Assembly: GCA_011634665.1 (NCBI GenBank)
Contig: WAEK01000013.1
Span: forward strand, 1,038,501 to 1,102,500
DNA: 64,000 nt
DNA from: Mortierella sp. BCC40632
Lineage: Eukaryota; Mortierellomycota; Mortierellomycetes; Mortierellales; Mortierellaceae
Direction of reading: 5' to 3'
Position numbers and translations under genes: made by a program. Positions 27,334 through 38,578 of this stretch are shown here, one piece after another. A model generated the notes under the pieces. The model ran no database searches, was not told the origin of the DNA, and saw only the letters and a program-made list of their open reading frames with translations. Each line of letters starts with the position of its first letter. Position 1 is the stretch's first letter.

Positions 27334-30300
27334 TCAAGCCCTCGGAACGGCAATTGTGCTTTGGAGGGCCAGCATCTTTGTCATTGTTGCTTGCTGAATT
27401 GTTTGTAGGGCGTCCATAATTTCCCTTTGCTCCATCTTGACAACTGACCTTCGAACGAGTCCGATCTCGTGCGCTGTCTATCATCCCCCCTCCCCCACAT
27501 ACACAGATGCGCACGTCCAGAGCATTTGAAAGTAAGGATTGTTATTTACCAATCAGGATGTGCACAAACATAGCAATCTCAGCTAGAGCAGACCCTCACC
27601 TTTGCCAAGATTCGACGACGTGAGACTACTTTATCGCTTTCAGAACGCCGGCGAGCATTCTCCTGAAGATCTGAGAGTCTTTGAGCAATTACTTCTGCTC
27701 TTAAAGTAATCTCTTGTGGAATACCAATAGATTGTGCAAGTAGAAGTCCTAAAGGGGAAGATGAGCATTTTCTTTAACCACTCAAAGCACTTAAAGGCTG
27801 AACTTTGGCATCAGACTATTGCTTGCTTTCTTCATACTCACCGTAATGTTCTTTCTGTGCGGCTCCGCCAGTGACCCGATATTTGTACACCACTCTTGAT
27901 TGCCCATTCTCCCCAGAGTCGCACACAGTCTACAAAGGCCAAAACAACAAACTATCATGTTAGGTCATTTGAGCTTGGCGCGATACAGCTGTAAATGTTC
28001 AAACTCTAGCCCTTACCTCAGTGTCTAGGTGCAAATTGACAACATTGTGGTATACCGAAAGGCCATATGTGAGCTCTTGAAAATGCGTCGTGAAAAACAC
28101 AAAGGCCTTTGTATGAATAAGCTCTTCGCAGACAGCAAATGCGATGCCTAGTCCATCATAGATGGATGTGCCTATTGTGCATTCTATATTAGGCTAGGTC
28201 GAAATGGCTCCTATGTTCGACCAAGAAGGGGTAGCTTTGAACCTGAATACTTGCCTCGCCCTAGTTCGTCAATCACGACAAGACTCCTCTCAGTCACATT
28301 TTGCAGGATATATGCTGTTTCTTTCATCTCGATCATGAACGTTGATGAGTTGAGTTCAATACTATCGTCGTTGCAGATACGGCTAAAGAGCTAGTTGGCA
28401 GGTAACACTATTTCAAGTTAGACTCGCACACCTTACAAATCGTAGCTGTGTTTGGTGAACAAATGTCTACCTGGTCCATGATCTTGAAGGATGCAAACTC
28501 TGCGGGTACACTGACCAAAGAAAAAAAAAGCTTAGTCTCCATTATACTGAGTTGTGATAAATATCGTGTTTCCAAATGTGACTAGCATGAACTTACTAAC
28601 ATCCAATTTGAGCCATGATAGTCATAAGCGATATCTGCTTTAGATAAGTCGATTTGCCGCTCATATTCGGTCCCGTGATAATGTGAAAGGTATTGTGAGG
28701 CCCCACAAAAGTATCGTTTGCAATAAATGGGGTCGAGTAAAGCTTCTCGATAACTGGGTGCCGACCTTGTTTGATCACTAGCATTTCCGATGTGAACTCT
28801 GGTCGGACATAATCTCCAACTGTGCACAAATGGGCAAACGCCATGAGCATGTCCAGCATTGCTACCGCCTCCGATGCTTTGTAGAGTACCCCGATGTCCT
28901 CCCGGATAGCAGTCGAAAGCTCTGCGATAATCTTGTCGGACATTAGATATACCTCTGTTAGCGAGTCGTTCACTTTTGCATTTCTCTTGACAAGCTCCAG
29001 AGTTGTGAAAGTAAGGATTCTGCCCTTCCTGACAACGTTGATAAAGATCTGAGGTAAAGCACGCCCATTAAGATTGTCAACAGAGGTTGAAAGAAAATAG
29101 CCCATTTTTAGGTTGAACTCAACCTTCAGGTGAATACCATGCTCATCCACATATCGATTGACGGCCCCAAAGATATCGTTAATTGTCTCTTTGTAAGTTT
29201 GACGTGCCACATCCAAAAGCCCATTACACCCAGCCTTGACGGCAAAGCATCGCTGATTACGGAGTCCTACAGCAGTCTTCTCAAGAACAACACTCTGTTC
29301 AATGACACTGTCAATCAGATCTGCAAATTTTCCAAGACGTGAGTCAGTCAAAAGTCGGTGGACAGTGCAGAGTAGACGGTTCCTTAGACCTCGGACTAGT
29401 GGCGTGAGATTGCAAATGGCGAGGAGTGTGTGCTTCAAATTGATGATATGGTTGATGTTCTGTTCCGAGTGCTTGATAGTTGGTTTACTTGGAACCTGAA
29501 CAAAAGACGTGATAAGACGATCAATGTCGACAAAGGTCTTTAATGTCTTCTTGATGTCCATGAATACCTCTTCAGCACTGCACAGTTCTTGAACGCAATC
29601 GAGACGTGTAATGATAGTATTCTCATCCGTAAGAGGCTGAAGGATGTTGGAACGTAGCAGTCGTGAGCCCATAGACGTGGACGTTTCGTTGAGAATTCCA
29701 AAGAGGGTCTCTCGGTCATTTTCCCTCAAGAGGTTTGTAGTCAATTCGAGATTCCGAGCTGTTGCACAGTCGATGACCATACTTCCTTGGCAAATCTGGT
29801 ACTTAAATTGAATCGAGTGTCGAAGAAACACAGCATTATGCGACTCTTCGATATATCTCATCAATGCCGCAGTAGCTGAGAGGCAGTAGTATTTTGTGGG
29901 GATGCCGAGCAATAGTGATGCAGAGGCGTCTTTGATGATGTACTTTTTGATATATTCAAGGCCTAGTTTGTATTCGCGTCTTAGCGCCTACTCTCCTACT
30001 AGTTCTTTAAAAAAAAAAAAAAAAAAAACTACAACTCCGAGGGGAGCCTCGCCACGCTGGCCGCTTACCTGTTGCATCGTTGAAGTATCGTCGTGGGATT
30101 GGTATGATAGCGCACGAAGCAAGATTTTCCTGAATGATCTTGATGAGTTTTGATTTGACTGGATCGACTAGGGCTGCTGGAACAATGACCTATGAGCATT
30201 TAAACAGCAGTCGTGAGTGGAGTACCTGTCACATCAATCAGGCACCGCTAACAAGCGTACGTAAATATACCCCAAATGTAGATGGCGAAAGCTATACCTC

Positions 30301-31065
30301 AACAGGGTCGTAGAGATTCAGCTTTTGCAAAGTCCTGACGTATGTCTGTGAATCTGCAATCTAAGCCGATAAGAATGGTAGCAAACAAAGTGATGTTGAT
30401 GGGATCGATATCAGCTTGTTGGAAACATCGAATGCAGGCATGCATGGATTCAGGCGCAGGGAAGCCAAGTCTCCAAGCAACCAAACCAACAAAGAATGGC
30501 CACAGAGCTCTGTGTTACAATCAGTTGGCCTGCGTGATGCTTTTTTGTCCTATTTTAGCCTTTTTCGCACCTGGCACAAGATAACTTCGCTTGTCTTGAG
30601 ATCGCAGAAACAAATGCCCACCTCAGCTCCAGCCCCGCGTCCCTCAGCGACCGCGGCAAGAAAGCTGCGACCTTCTCTTGTTCCTGCACCTGTCGACTTT
30701 ATGGTTGAGGCACGTGCAACAGTCGAAATGGTGGCGGAGGGTGAGATGGGTTCCAAGCGTGAGTTTGTGGTGCGAGAGCGACTTTGTTTTCTCGCAGTAG
30801 ACCGCGCGAGCCAGATAGGAGTGGAGATGATCGGCGAGTTCACTCTTTTATTGAGAACACTGGGACCGCGGACTGGCGAAGAAGGAAAACCAGAGCCGGC
30901 AGAGCAAACAGAGGTTGGTCTTCTGGTGGCAATTAGGCTAGGGGGTTGGGTCGTGGTGGGCGGAGGCGCAGAGACGTCTGAACTCGCATAGGGAGAGCTC
31001 GAGTGAGACAGGCGAGGCGTGGATGTGGTTGCAGAGAAAGGCCGTATCGAGTTCATGTTGGTCAT
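27334..31065 (-). CDS. MSH4: MutS homologue 4, meiotic recombination protein
   Basis: Ten exons, minus strand: 30571-31065, 30298-30360, 30069-30189, 28597-29962, 28471-28510, 28255-28390, 28017-28171, 27842-27929, 27600-27748, 27334-27477; 918 residues, all phases consistent. A Ser/Thr/Pro-rich N-terminus leads into [19 protein letters not shown] and the MutS connector, lever and clamp domains. The ATPase carries [15 protein letters not shown] (Walker A, about 658), [11 protein letters not shown] (Walker B, about 735) and TTHFQEL. There is no N-terminal mismatch-recognition domain, which with the [12 protein letters not shown] stretch points to MSH4 rather than MSH2/3/6. Msh4 pairs with Msh5 to stabilise crossover intermediates in meiosis. 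The intron at 28172-28254 is GC-AG. The last exon, chosen for frame and a helical tail, is the least certain. Confidence 0.92.
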
Positions 31066-32189
31066 GGGCAGCAATGGAAGACGAGAGGAGCGGATAGATC
31101 ACCCGCGGGGTGCACAGGGAGATGGGGGGCAGAAAAGAAAAGAAAAGAAAAGAGAAGTAAACATCGAGAAACAGAGGGAAGAACACAGAGGGCGCAGACG
31201 AGGAAGAAACGCTACGCGATTGGCTGGAGCCCTTGCACGCGTGCGGATGGACTGTGTTCGCTCTTGGCCCAGACGTGCACGGCCACAGCGACGTGGCGGA
31301 CACTGCCTTATTAATAGACGACTCAACGCCCCATGGCACTTCTGCTGGCCTTACCCAGGCTTGTGAAGAGGTGTAAAGGAGGGTATTGGTGAGAACGATA
31401 GCATCAGAGGACCGTCAAGGGCAAGGGCGAGGCCAAGCAGGAGGCTGCGTCAGACTCAGGCACCGCTCTTTTTGGCCACACGACGGGCCATCGATTCCCC
31501 GGTAAGGAGCGTCACATCCTTCCACGGGCGCCCTCCTCCTAAAAAAAAGTTAGTTGGTGAACACAAGACCTCTTCCGAATGCTAATCCTGGAAAGTCTGC
31601 AGCAGAAGAACAAAGGAACAGTGCAAAGAGACTGTCCGGAATGGGCGCTCGGTGGGCGTTGACGGCTCGACTCACAAACAGAGCGCGGTTCGATTCTGTC
31701 CACTCCTTGCTGCACGACGCAGTCAAAGCGTTCAGGAGCAGGTGTAGATCCAGAGACCGAGGGTTCGTTTTGAGATGCCTTCGACTCTGGCGTGTGTGCG
31801 TGTGTGTGCGTGTGTGTGCTTGTTTGTTCAAGCCCGTTCTATTAATATGCACAGTATGCTTCCAGGGCAGGTTTTGGCTGCAAGTAACGAGTCAGCAAAG
31901 GGCCACCGAGATAAAGGGAGCGATTTCCCCCTCACCTCTAGTTTTTTTTTTTTTTTTTTTCTCCACTGCCTTCTCGTCCTCGCGCCTGTAAATATTATTC
32001 GCTTTGCATTTCACAGCATTCATTACGCATCCCATTACCCATTCATTGCCTGTCTTTACTACATTCTATCTTTCGTGCACGCGCTAGGCGCACTTTATTG
32101 GCTCAGTCCGTGTCTGCAAACCCTTTTGGCAACAGCTCGCCCCTCTTCCCTCCTTCTTCATTCCGAAAAACGCCCCCTATTTCTTCAGA
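31066..32189. other. divergent promoter region between MSH4 and glyoxal oxidase
   Basis: 1.1 kb between two divergent starts. It holds GT-rich (31792-31820) and T20 (about 31941-31960) runs and a tRNA-like A/B-box pair at 31640-31718 (see findings). ORFs on both strands here lack protein-like composition. Confidence 0.6.
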
Positions 32190-34330
32190 ATGAAGCCAAC
32201 ATTCGCCCTGATCCTTTCGACATTAGTCGCAACATTGACCTTGACCTCCACCAGCACATGGGCTGTCAATGCACTAGAGGCCTGCAGGCATAATAAAGGT
32301 CTTCCCTGCCCACAAGAAAAACCATGCTGTAGCTCAGTAAGAACCCTTTCCCTTTGATCAGAAAGCCTCTCTCTCTCTCTTTTAATCACACATGACGATT
32401 GGTTGTCTCCACATGGCGGGGTGCAGTCTTTCCTTTCCTGGACGAGAAAAGAGACGTGCTCTTGTTGCTTGTTGCTTAGCAGTTTCTGATTAAGAGCAAA
32501 TGTATCCGAAACACGCACTTCTTGTCCTTCTTAGCACGGTCACTGTGGAAACTCGGCCATGGCCTGCGGTGTCGAATGTAACTCTGCAGCAAGTTTCAAT
32601 GGCCAATGCATGCGATTCGCAGGCACTATCAACTCGCCCAACAGGATCAAGGTTGCTAATAATGGCAATCCCAGTGCAGTCAAAGTACCTACTCCATCGC
32701 TACCGCAAGGCTCTTTTAAAGTAGTGGGCAAAACTGGCGTGGCTGCACAGCATATTGTGCTTGTTAACCCCAACCGAATGCTCATCATCGACAAGATCGA
32801 GAACAATCCTGCTAAGCTACCGGATGGTTCCGCCGCCCATGTGGTCGAGTACGATTTGGACTCGAATGAGTACCGAGTCCTAGATGTGAAGACAAATACT
32901 TTTTGCTCTGGAGGTGGATTCCTAGGGAATGGCACCCTAATTAGCGCGGGTGGCGCAGAAAAACGTGTAAGTCGCCCTCTCTCTTTGATGGAATGTGCCG
33001 TACATCGTCAAAAACTGTGGTACTGACTGTCAATCCTATGGAATGAAATTAGAACACACCTACATTCACGGCTCAGAGTGGTTTCCAGTCCCTGCGGATG
33101 TGGAAACCCTGCGAGGATAAGACTTGCGAATTTATTGAGAACCCTGCAGATCCTGCATGGCAGCTCACTGGAAATCGCTGGTATGTCTCTGTGACAACGC
33201 TACCATCCGGTAACCTGTTCGTCCTCGGCGGCAGTACCAAGTCCCTATCAGTGAATCGACGTAATCAAAACAACCCAACCTGGGAACTTTATCCCCGCCC
33301 AGCAAATTTTCAGCCGGTTCTCATGCCATTTTTGGTTGATGCTATGCCCAACAATCTATACCCTAATGTTTACACACTACCAGATGGTAACTTGTACATT
33401 TTTGCCAACCAAAAGTCGATTATCTACAATGTGGAGAGTCGCAAAGTCATAAAAACTCTGCCAGACATCCCTGGAGGCCCAAGGTCCTATCCGCTAACAG
33501 GATCACACGTACTCTTGCCTCTGGACCCGGCCAAGAACTATGCCCACGAGATCCTAATCTGTGGAGGATCTGAATCAATGAGTATCAGATCAAAGGCTCT
33601 ACAGACCTGTGGACGGATTAATCTCCATTCACCTGATCCACAATGGGAGATGGACCAGATGCCAACTCCTCGGCTAATGTCTGATGCTGTGATCCTTGCG
33701 GATGGCAAGATCATGCTTATCAATGGCTGTGAGATGGGATATGCAGGGTTCCTTAAAGGTAACAAACCAGTGTTTGCACCAACAATCTATGACCCGAATG
33801 CTCCACTAGGAGCGCGTTTCTCAGAATGGACGTCAAGTACCATTCCACGAATGTATCACTCGGTTGCACTTTTGCTGCCAGACGGCTCGGTCTTTGTCGC
33901 AGGTTCGAATGAGAATTCGGAAGTCAGGCTCGAGGACGTGCCGTTCCCGACCGAGTACCGAGTCGAGATCTTCACTCCGCCGTACCTGACCACGGATCTT
34001 GCTCGACCGGAGATTGTGAGTGAGCTCCCCAAGACTATAAACTACGACCAGACAATTCAAATCACCGTCGATGTCCAAGCTACGGATGAATATACACCCG
34101 AGATCGTCTTTATGCTTGGTCGGCGCGGATTTGTGACCCATAGCACGCATATGAGCCAGAGGATGATCAAACTTGTAGCGACCAAGGTTCAAGAACAATC
34201 GACATTCTGGTCTTATTCCGTCTCCATGCCTCCTAATGCCAACCTAATGCCTCCAGGACCACACTACCTGCATGTATTGAACAATGGCATCCCCTCCAAA
34301 GCCATCCCCGTCCACCTTAATCACAGCTAG
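32190..34330 (+). CDS. glyoxal oxidase-like copper radical oxidase with hevein-like module
   Basis: Exons 32190-32336, 32535-32966, 33053-34330; 618 residues, both introns phase 0. An N-terminal signal peptide (about residues 1-24, hydrophobic core LILSTLVATLTLT) predicts secretion. Residues 30-75 form a Cys-rich module with spacing C-x7-C-x5-CC-x5-C-x6-C-x3-C-x8-C, close to hevein-type chitin-binding CBM18. The remainder is a seven-bladed Kelch-like glyoxal oxidase (AA5_1) with a C-terminal Ig-like domain. Copper-radical residues are visible: Cys in TFCSGGG (about 173), Tyr in NRWYVSV (about 236), Tyr-His in RMYHSVA (about 460) and His in GFVTHSTHMSQR (about 555). Such enzymes oxidise aldehydes such as glyoxal and methylglyoxal and release hydrogen peroxide. 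Substrate is not predictable here. It is divergent from MSH4 and convergent with RAD6. Confidence 0.93.
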
Positions 34331-34676
34331 AGTATAGACATAGTAAAATAATATTTCTTTTTCTATGCACAAGACACGTCTCCACTCTTTAAAGTTCAAT
34401 GCAACAGCTCAGATAAGAAAGGTGTGAAAAAGAATTTGCTCATTGGATTTCATATAGTTGGTCAGGACTTTATGCTAACACAAGAGCTATTTAATGAATC
34501 CAGAGAGAAACAATGGGCATAAAAAACTAGCAGCCCTAACGCTTTAAGATTTTTTGTCAGACATGCACAAACGTCCTATCTTTGACAATTCGTGTCTCAT
34601 GCTCCTGCCCACAACCTAGCCTCAGCTGGTACTCCTTGCATTTCATTACAGCCGAAGTAGGTTTCCGTGAGTTCAT
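34331..34676. other. short spacer between convergent genes
   Basis: About 350 bp holding the 3' flanks of the glyoxal oxidase gene and RAD6. Nothing else seen. Confidence 0.6.
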
Positions 34677-35888
34677 TCAGGACTCCCAGGAAGTCTCGAC
34701 GATCTCTCGGACGCGACGAGTATACTCCTTCCTGTTTTCGCGGTACAGATTCGCTGCCTCTGCATTCGCGGGCGAATTTGGGTTGGGATCGTGTAACAAA
34801 GACTGAATTGATGTCAGGATCGCCCCCACATCATATGTTGGCGACCAGCGGTTCTGAAGAATATCCAGGCAAAGCTCGCCATTCGCATACACGTTCGGAT
34901 GGAACATCTTTGACACAAACTTCACGGTTGGCGGTTTGTTGGGGTACGTTTCGTCAAACTGAAGGAGTAGCTTGAAAGTTCCATCTTCAAATGGAGTATC
35001 GCCTATTAGCCCAGGAAAGAGGATGGGTCAAGCACCAAGGTGGACACCGACAAAAAGGGGGGGTTAGCAATGTATGCTCGAACAAAGCTGACTCCGCTAC
35101 ATGATTCTAGAATAAAACCAACAAAAAAAGAAAAAAAAGAAAGCGAACACAGATGCTCCTCGTCCAAGACGACACAGCACTAGAAAATGTCCATTAAACG
35201 CTTTGCCTCCAACCCCTCGTTCTCCTCTGGCCTCGCTTCGCATAAGCAACAAAGAGCAGAAAGCACAGCCGCATTTCATTGGATGCATATTGAGCAACAA
35301 TACAGGGCAAAGGTCCAAAGCAAACATTAACCTGTCCAGAAAAAGATCCTGCTCTCCAGTACAAGACAGGAGAGTATCAGTATCTGATGGAGTTTCTTCC
35401 CCCCCACCTCGCCTCACTCCAGCTATCCACTCAGGGCGCTGAGTGGATTCAAAAGAAGCAAAGAACTCGGAAGGAGGTTTGACTGTGTCCAGAATGTCCT
35501 TCCTGTGCAACCCAAAACATCGTTCCTTGTGCTCGACCATGTACTCGATGACAATTCTCTCCATCCCTTTGGTCCATTCACATTGTGTCGAATCCACGCC
35601 ATTCCATAGAAGCAGTTGTCCAAGCTGCTTTAGTGGTCCAAGCCTGACCACCTCTGTTTCTGCGCCTGTGTTTCATAGATGGCCACTCTGGATTGGGGGT
35701 CTGTAGTGCGATAGTGAGGCCATCGATTCGGACCACAAACGAACAAGAGGGTGCTTACCTGGACCAAAGATAACGGCGTTCCAGAGCATGATATTGTCGG
35801 AGCAGGGTGCGCCAGAGATACCACCTGGAGGGTCGCTCTGCAGGCGCTTGAAATCCTTCATCAGGCGGCGACGAGAGGGCGTCGACAT
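34677..35888 (-). CDS. RAD6: ubiquitin-conjugating enzyme E2, Rad6/Ubc2
   Basis: Exons 35759-35888 and 34677-35002 (minus strand), 151 residues; the codon split by the intron gives [13 protein letters not shown]. The protein starts [20 protein letters not shown], the signature start of Rad6 orthologues, and carries the HPN motif (FHPNVY) and active-site Cys near residue 88 in [18 protein letters not shown]. The length equals human UBE2A (152) and it lacks the acidic tail of budding yeast Rad6. It charges and transfers ubiquitin with Rad18 (PCNA, post-replication repair), Bre1 (histone H2B) and Ubr1 (N-degron). The single intron (35003-35758) is 756 nt, far longer than most in this window, and contains an open frame of 184 codons on the coding strand (see findings). 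Confidence 0.97.
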
Positions 35889-36590
35889 TGTGGATTGGTC
35901 GTAAAGTTTGAGGACGCTGCGATTAGGATATGTACAGAATAGGAGGGGGGGGTGAGGTTATCAATGAATGGGTGAATGGATAGATGGATGTGGTAATGGA
36001 GACAAGATGTCTTGTGGGAGCGTTTATGCACAGAGTACAGAGTCTGATCAAGCGGGGGAGAAAGGAGGAAAGAAAGAAAGAAAGAAAAAAAAAAAAAGAA
36101 AAGATAATGGAGTCCGAGGCGCTTCAAAAGTGGTGGCAAAACCGGAGAGGAAGCCGAAAGCCCGCAATCAGGAAAATCGCAAGAGAGCTTTGAGGTGGAT
36201 AGATAAAGTACGTATGCGTGTAGCAGTTAAGATGGGCGCAGGGTGTGCGTGTGTGAGTACGGGGATGGCGGTGAGGCAGTGTAGAGAAGAAGGGACGTGG
36301 ATGGCGGGCAAAGAAAGGGTCAAGCAATGGACAAATGGATGAAAAGAGAGAAGAGGGTTTTGGGCGCTGGGAGCACCCAAGTAATAATTTGGCTTGGCAA
36401 AGCCACTCTCCCGAAAGTCAGATGGGGCACCCTCCATGTCTTTGGCCGTTTTTCCCCCTTTTCCCCACTCGACCAGACCTTCTATGCTGCGGTGCAAGAA
36501 CATGGGCATGCGCAGGGTGCATCCGTCGCCGTAACACACGCTCTGCTATGCTCCGGCGGATGTCCAATGTCTAGCTTTACTTTGAACTCT
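35889..36590. other. intergenic spacer, RAD6 promoter and Dsc3-like 3' flank
   Basis: About 700 bp between two genes on the same strand. It contains a purine-rich stretch with AAAG repeats and an A12 run (36060-36100). No gene seen. Confidence 0.6.
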
Positions 36591-38578
36591 TTAGTAGTAC
36601 AGTCGCATGGCTCCAAAAACCAAGTTAATGATTAACCCTGCGATAATCCCTAAAGCACCCAGTGTGAGCCATGGATAAGAACCAAAGGGTTAGTCATTCG
36701 TGTTTACAAAGGGAATCTTGCTCCCGCGAGCTCGCCTACTCTTACATGCTCAAAAAGACAGTTCTATCCACTTACCCATTTGCTGCCTCCTTGAGAATGT
36801 TGCTTCCTTGAGCCAGAATAGTACAATTAAACCCATAAAGAATCCGAGAATCAGCCCTAAAACCATCTCTCCATAACTTCCTTCCACTATGTTGAGGTGA
36901 TGGTACAAAATGAAGATTAGGCACACAGAGTACTCAAAGTAACGCTTCAATAAAGTGGCAGTGTCTCAAAATCAAAGATTCTTACATCCTTCTGGCAAGG
37001 TCTCGGCACCATGTTGATCGATCCACTCTTCTTCAATCCGTCTTGCTCGAGCAGCAGCATCCTCGTCTCCGTCATCCAAGTTTGTTGTCAGCCCATTCTC
37101 TCCTACTGTCGACGTTCCGTGAGTTGCGTGGAATTGTCGACGGATAGAACGAATTTCCTCTTCGTTGAATCCTGCTTCTCTTAGTCTGTCAAATCCTGTT
37201 GGCTGAGGGGCCATCACCGGAGATGGAGGCTCCTCATCCGAAACTTCCTCAGGCCCACCGCCTTCGCTACCTTGAGCACCGCCCGCAGTCCCGTCTCTCC
37301 TCGGCAGTGTAAGTGGCGAGGATGCAGCCCCCGATCTATTCCTTGAGCTCCCTACAGCGGATGACGAGGCTGATATTGGTGTCCCTGTGGCTGAAGATCG
37401 CCTGCCCAATACTGACGCACGTCTAACCACAGCCTTTCCTTTCTTGGCTGCACTTGAGGACGAGAGTTTCGAAGGTGCGTAATCAGAAATTGAACAAAGG
37501 ATATAAATGGGTCCGGTCTGAACGGGTATAGTCGCAGTAGGTGGCTGACGCCGTGTGTTCTTGGTGTTGGAAGTATTTTCTGATTCAGTGGATGGGATTT
37601 CTATTGTTACGTGTTGCTTCCCTTGTTGTTGTTGCTGGTTGTGAGTACTCTTCCCTTCCGCTTCATTGTTACCCTGCTCATAGCTGACATGGGTTGGCAA
37701 TATTGAGCCGTGAGTTGTATGAGCTCGCACAGACGACTGAGTGGAGGAGGTTGACGTTGGAGCACTGGATGTTGCTTTTTCACCAGTAGCCCTAGTCGAC
37801 GCTGTAATTCCTGCCAGAATATTTTGGGCCACGGCCTCAACAGCCTCAACAGATGATGATAACCTGGAATGATAGTGTTGTCCTGACTCGGCAGTTTTTT
37901 GTTGGACTGCAACTTGCTTGAAAAGTGATCGGGGTAGCGAATCTATCAATATTGCTTCGTCCGCAAGGATCTTGCCTGCATGGATAAGGCGTAGGTGCTT
38001 ATCGCCAATAGCTGGTCTGGCGGCTTTGATCTATACTCCGTAGTGGTGAATGCATGATCTGAGAACATGAAGCAGGCCTCCACCAGTCTTCTAGTCAAGT
38101 ATTTGGAAACGATTTACATACAAAGAACTCTTACCCTTTCCTTTAATCGAGCAATAGAATCCATCCTAGGTACTCGAAGATCCAGGTCCTGGCCTTCACC
38201 GAACCTGAAATGAATATCAAGACACTCTCCATTATCAGGCGATTGTAAGTCCGTTGTTGCACTACTTTCATCCCTGATATTTGAAGCCTGTTCAGTCTCA
38301 TTTTGCTTTTTGGTGGAAGTGTCTTTCTGGGCATCTCCTCCACCAGTATCTTGATCGCCATCACTGTCAATACTGTCGCCTAGCTGTCGGTATCCTCCGG
38401 GCCGGGGTCTTAAGAGATTAGAAATAGAGGTCGTAGCTGCTGCTATTCCTCCATTCCTTGTGCTCTGTAATGCCCTCGATGTTGATGATGATCTATTTGA
38501 GTGTCCATGACTATTGGAGCCAACGTTGACCGCATCATCCTCGCTGTCACTTGACTCGTTTACTCTAACATAGCTCAT
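36591..38578 (-). CDS. Dsc E3 ubiquitin ligase complex subunit 3-like (DUF2407)
   Basis: Exons 38135-38578, 36986-38030, 36776-36886, 36591-36649 (minus strand); 552 residues, all junctions in frame. Residues about 115-185 form a ubiquitin-like domain (LDIHFRFGEGQDLDLRVPR, then IGDKHLRLIHAGKILADE across the first intron). A long Ser/Thr/Gln-rich linker follows. The C-terminal DUF2407 region contains FDRLREAGFNEEEIRSIRRQ, RRIEEEWIDQHG and two membrane segments, GLILGFFMGLIVLFWL (about 505-520) and GIIAGLIINLVFGAMRL near the end. Dsc3 belongs to the Golgi/endosomal Dsc ubiquitin ligase, which in fungi cleaves SREBP or degrades orphan membrane proteins. It lies next to RAD6 on the same strand, which may be coincidence. 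The N-terminus starts in an acidic Ser-rich stretch; no other ATG competes. Confidence 0.85.
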
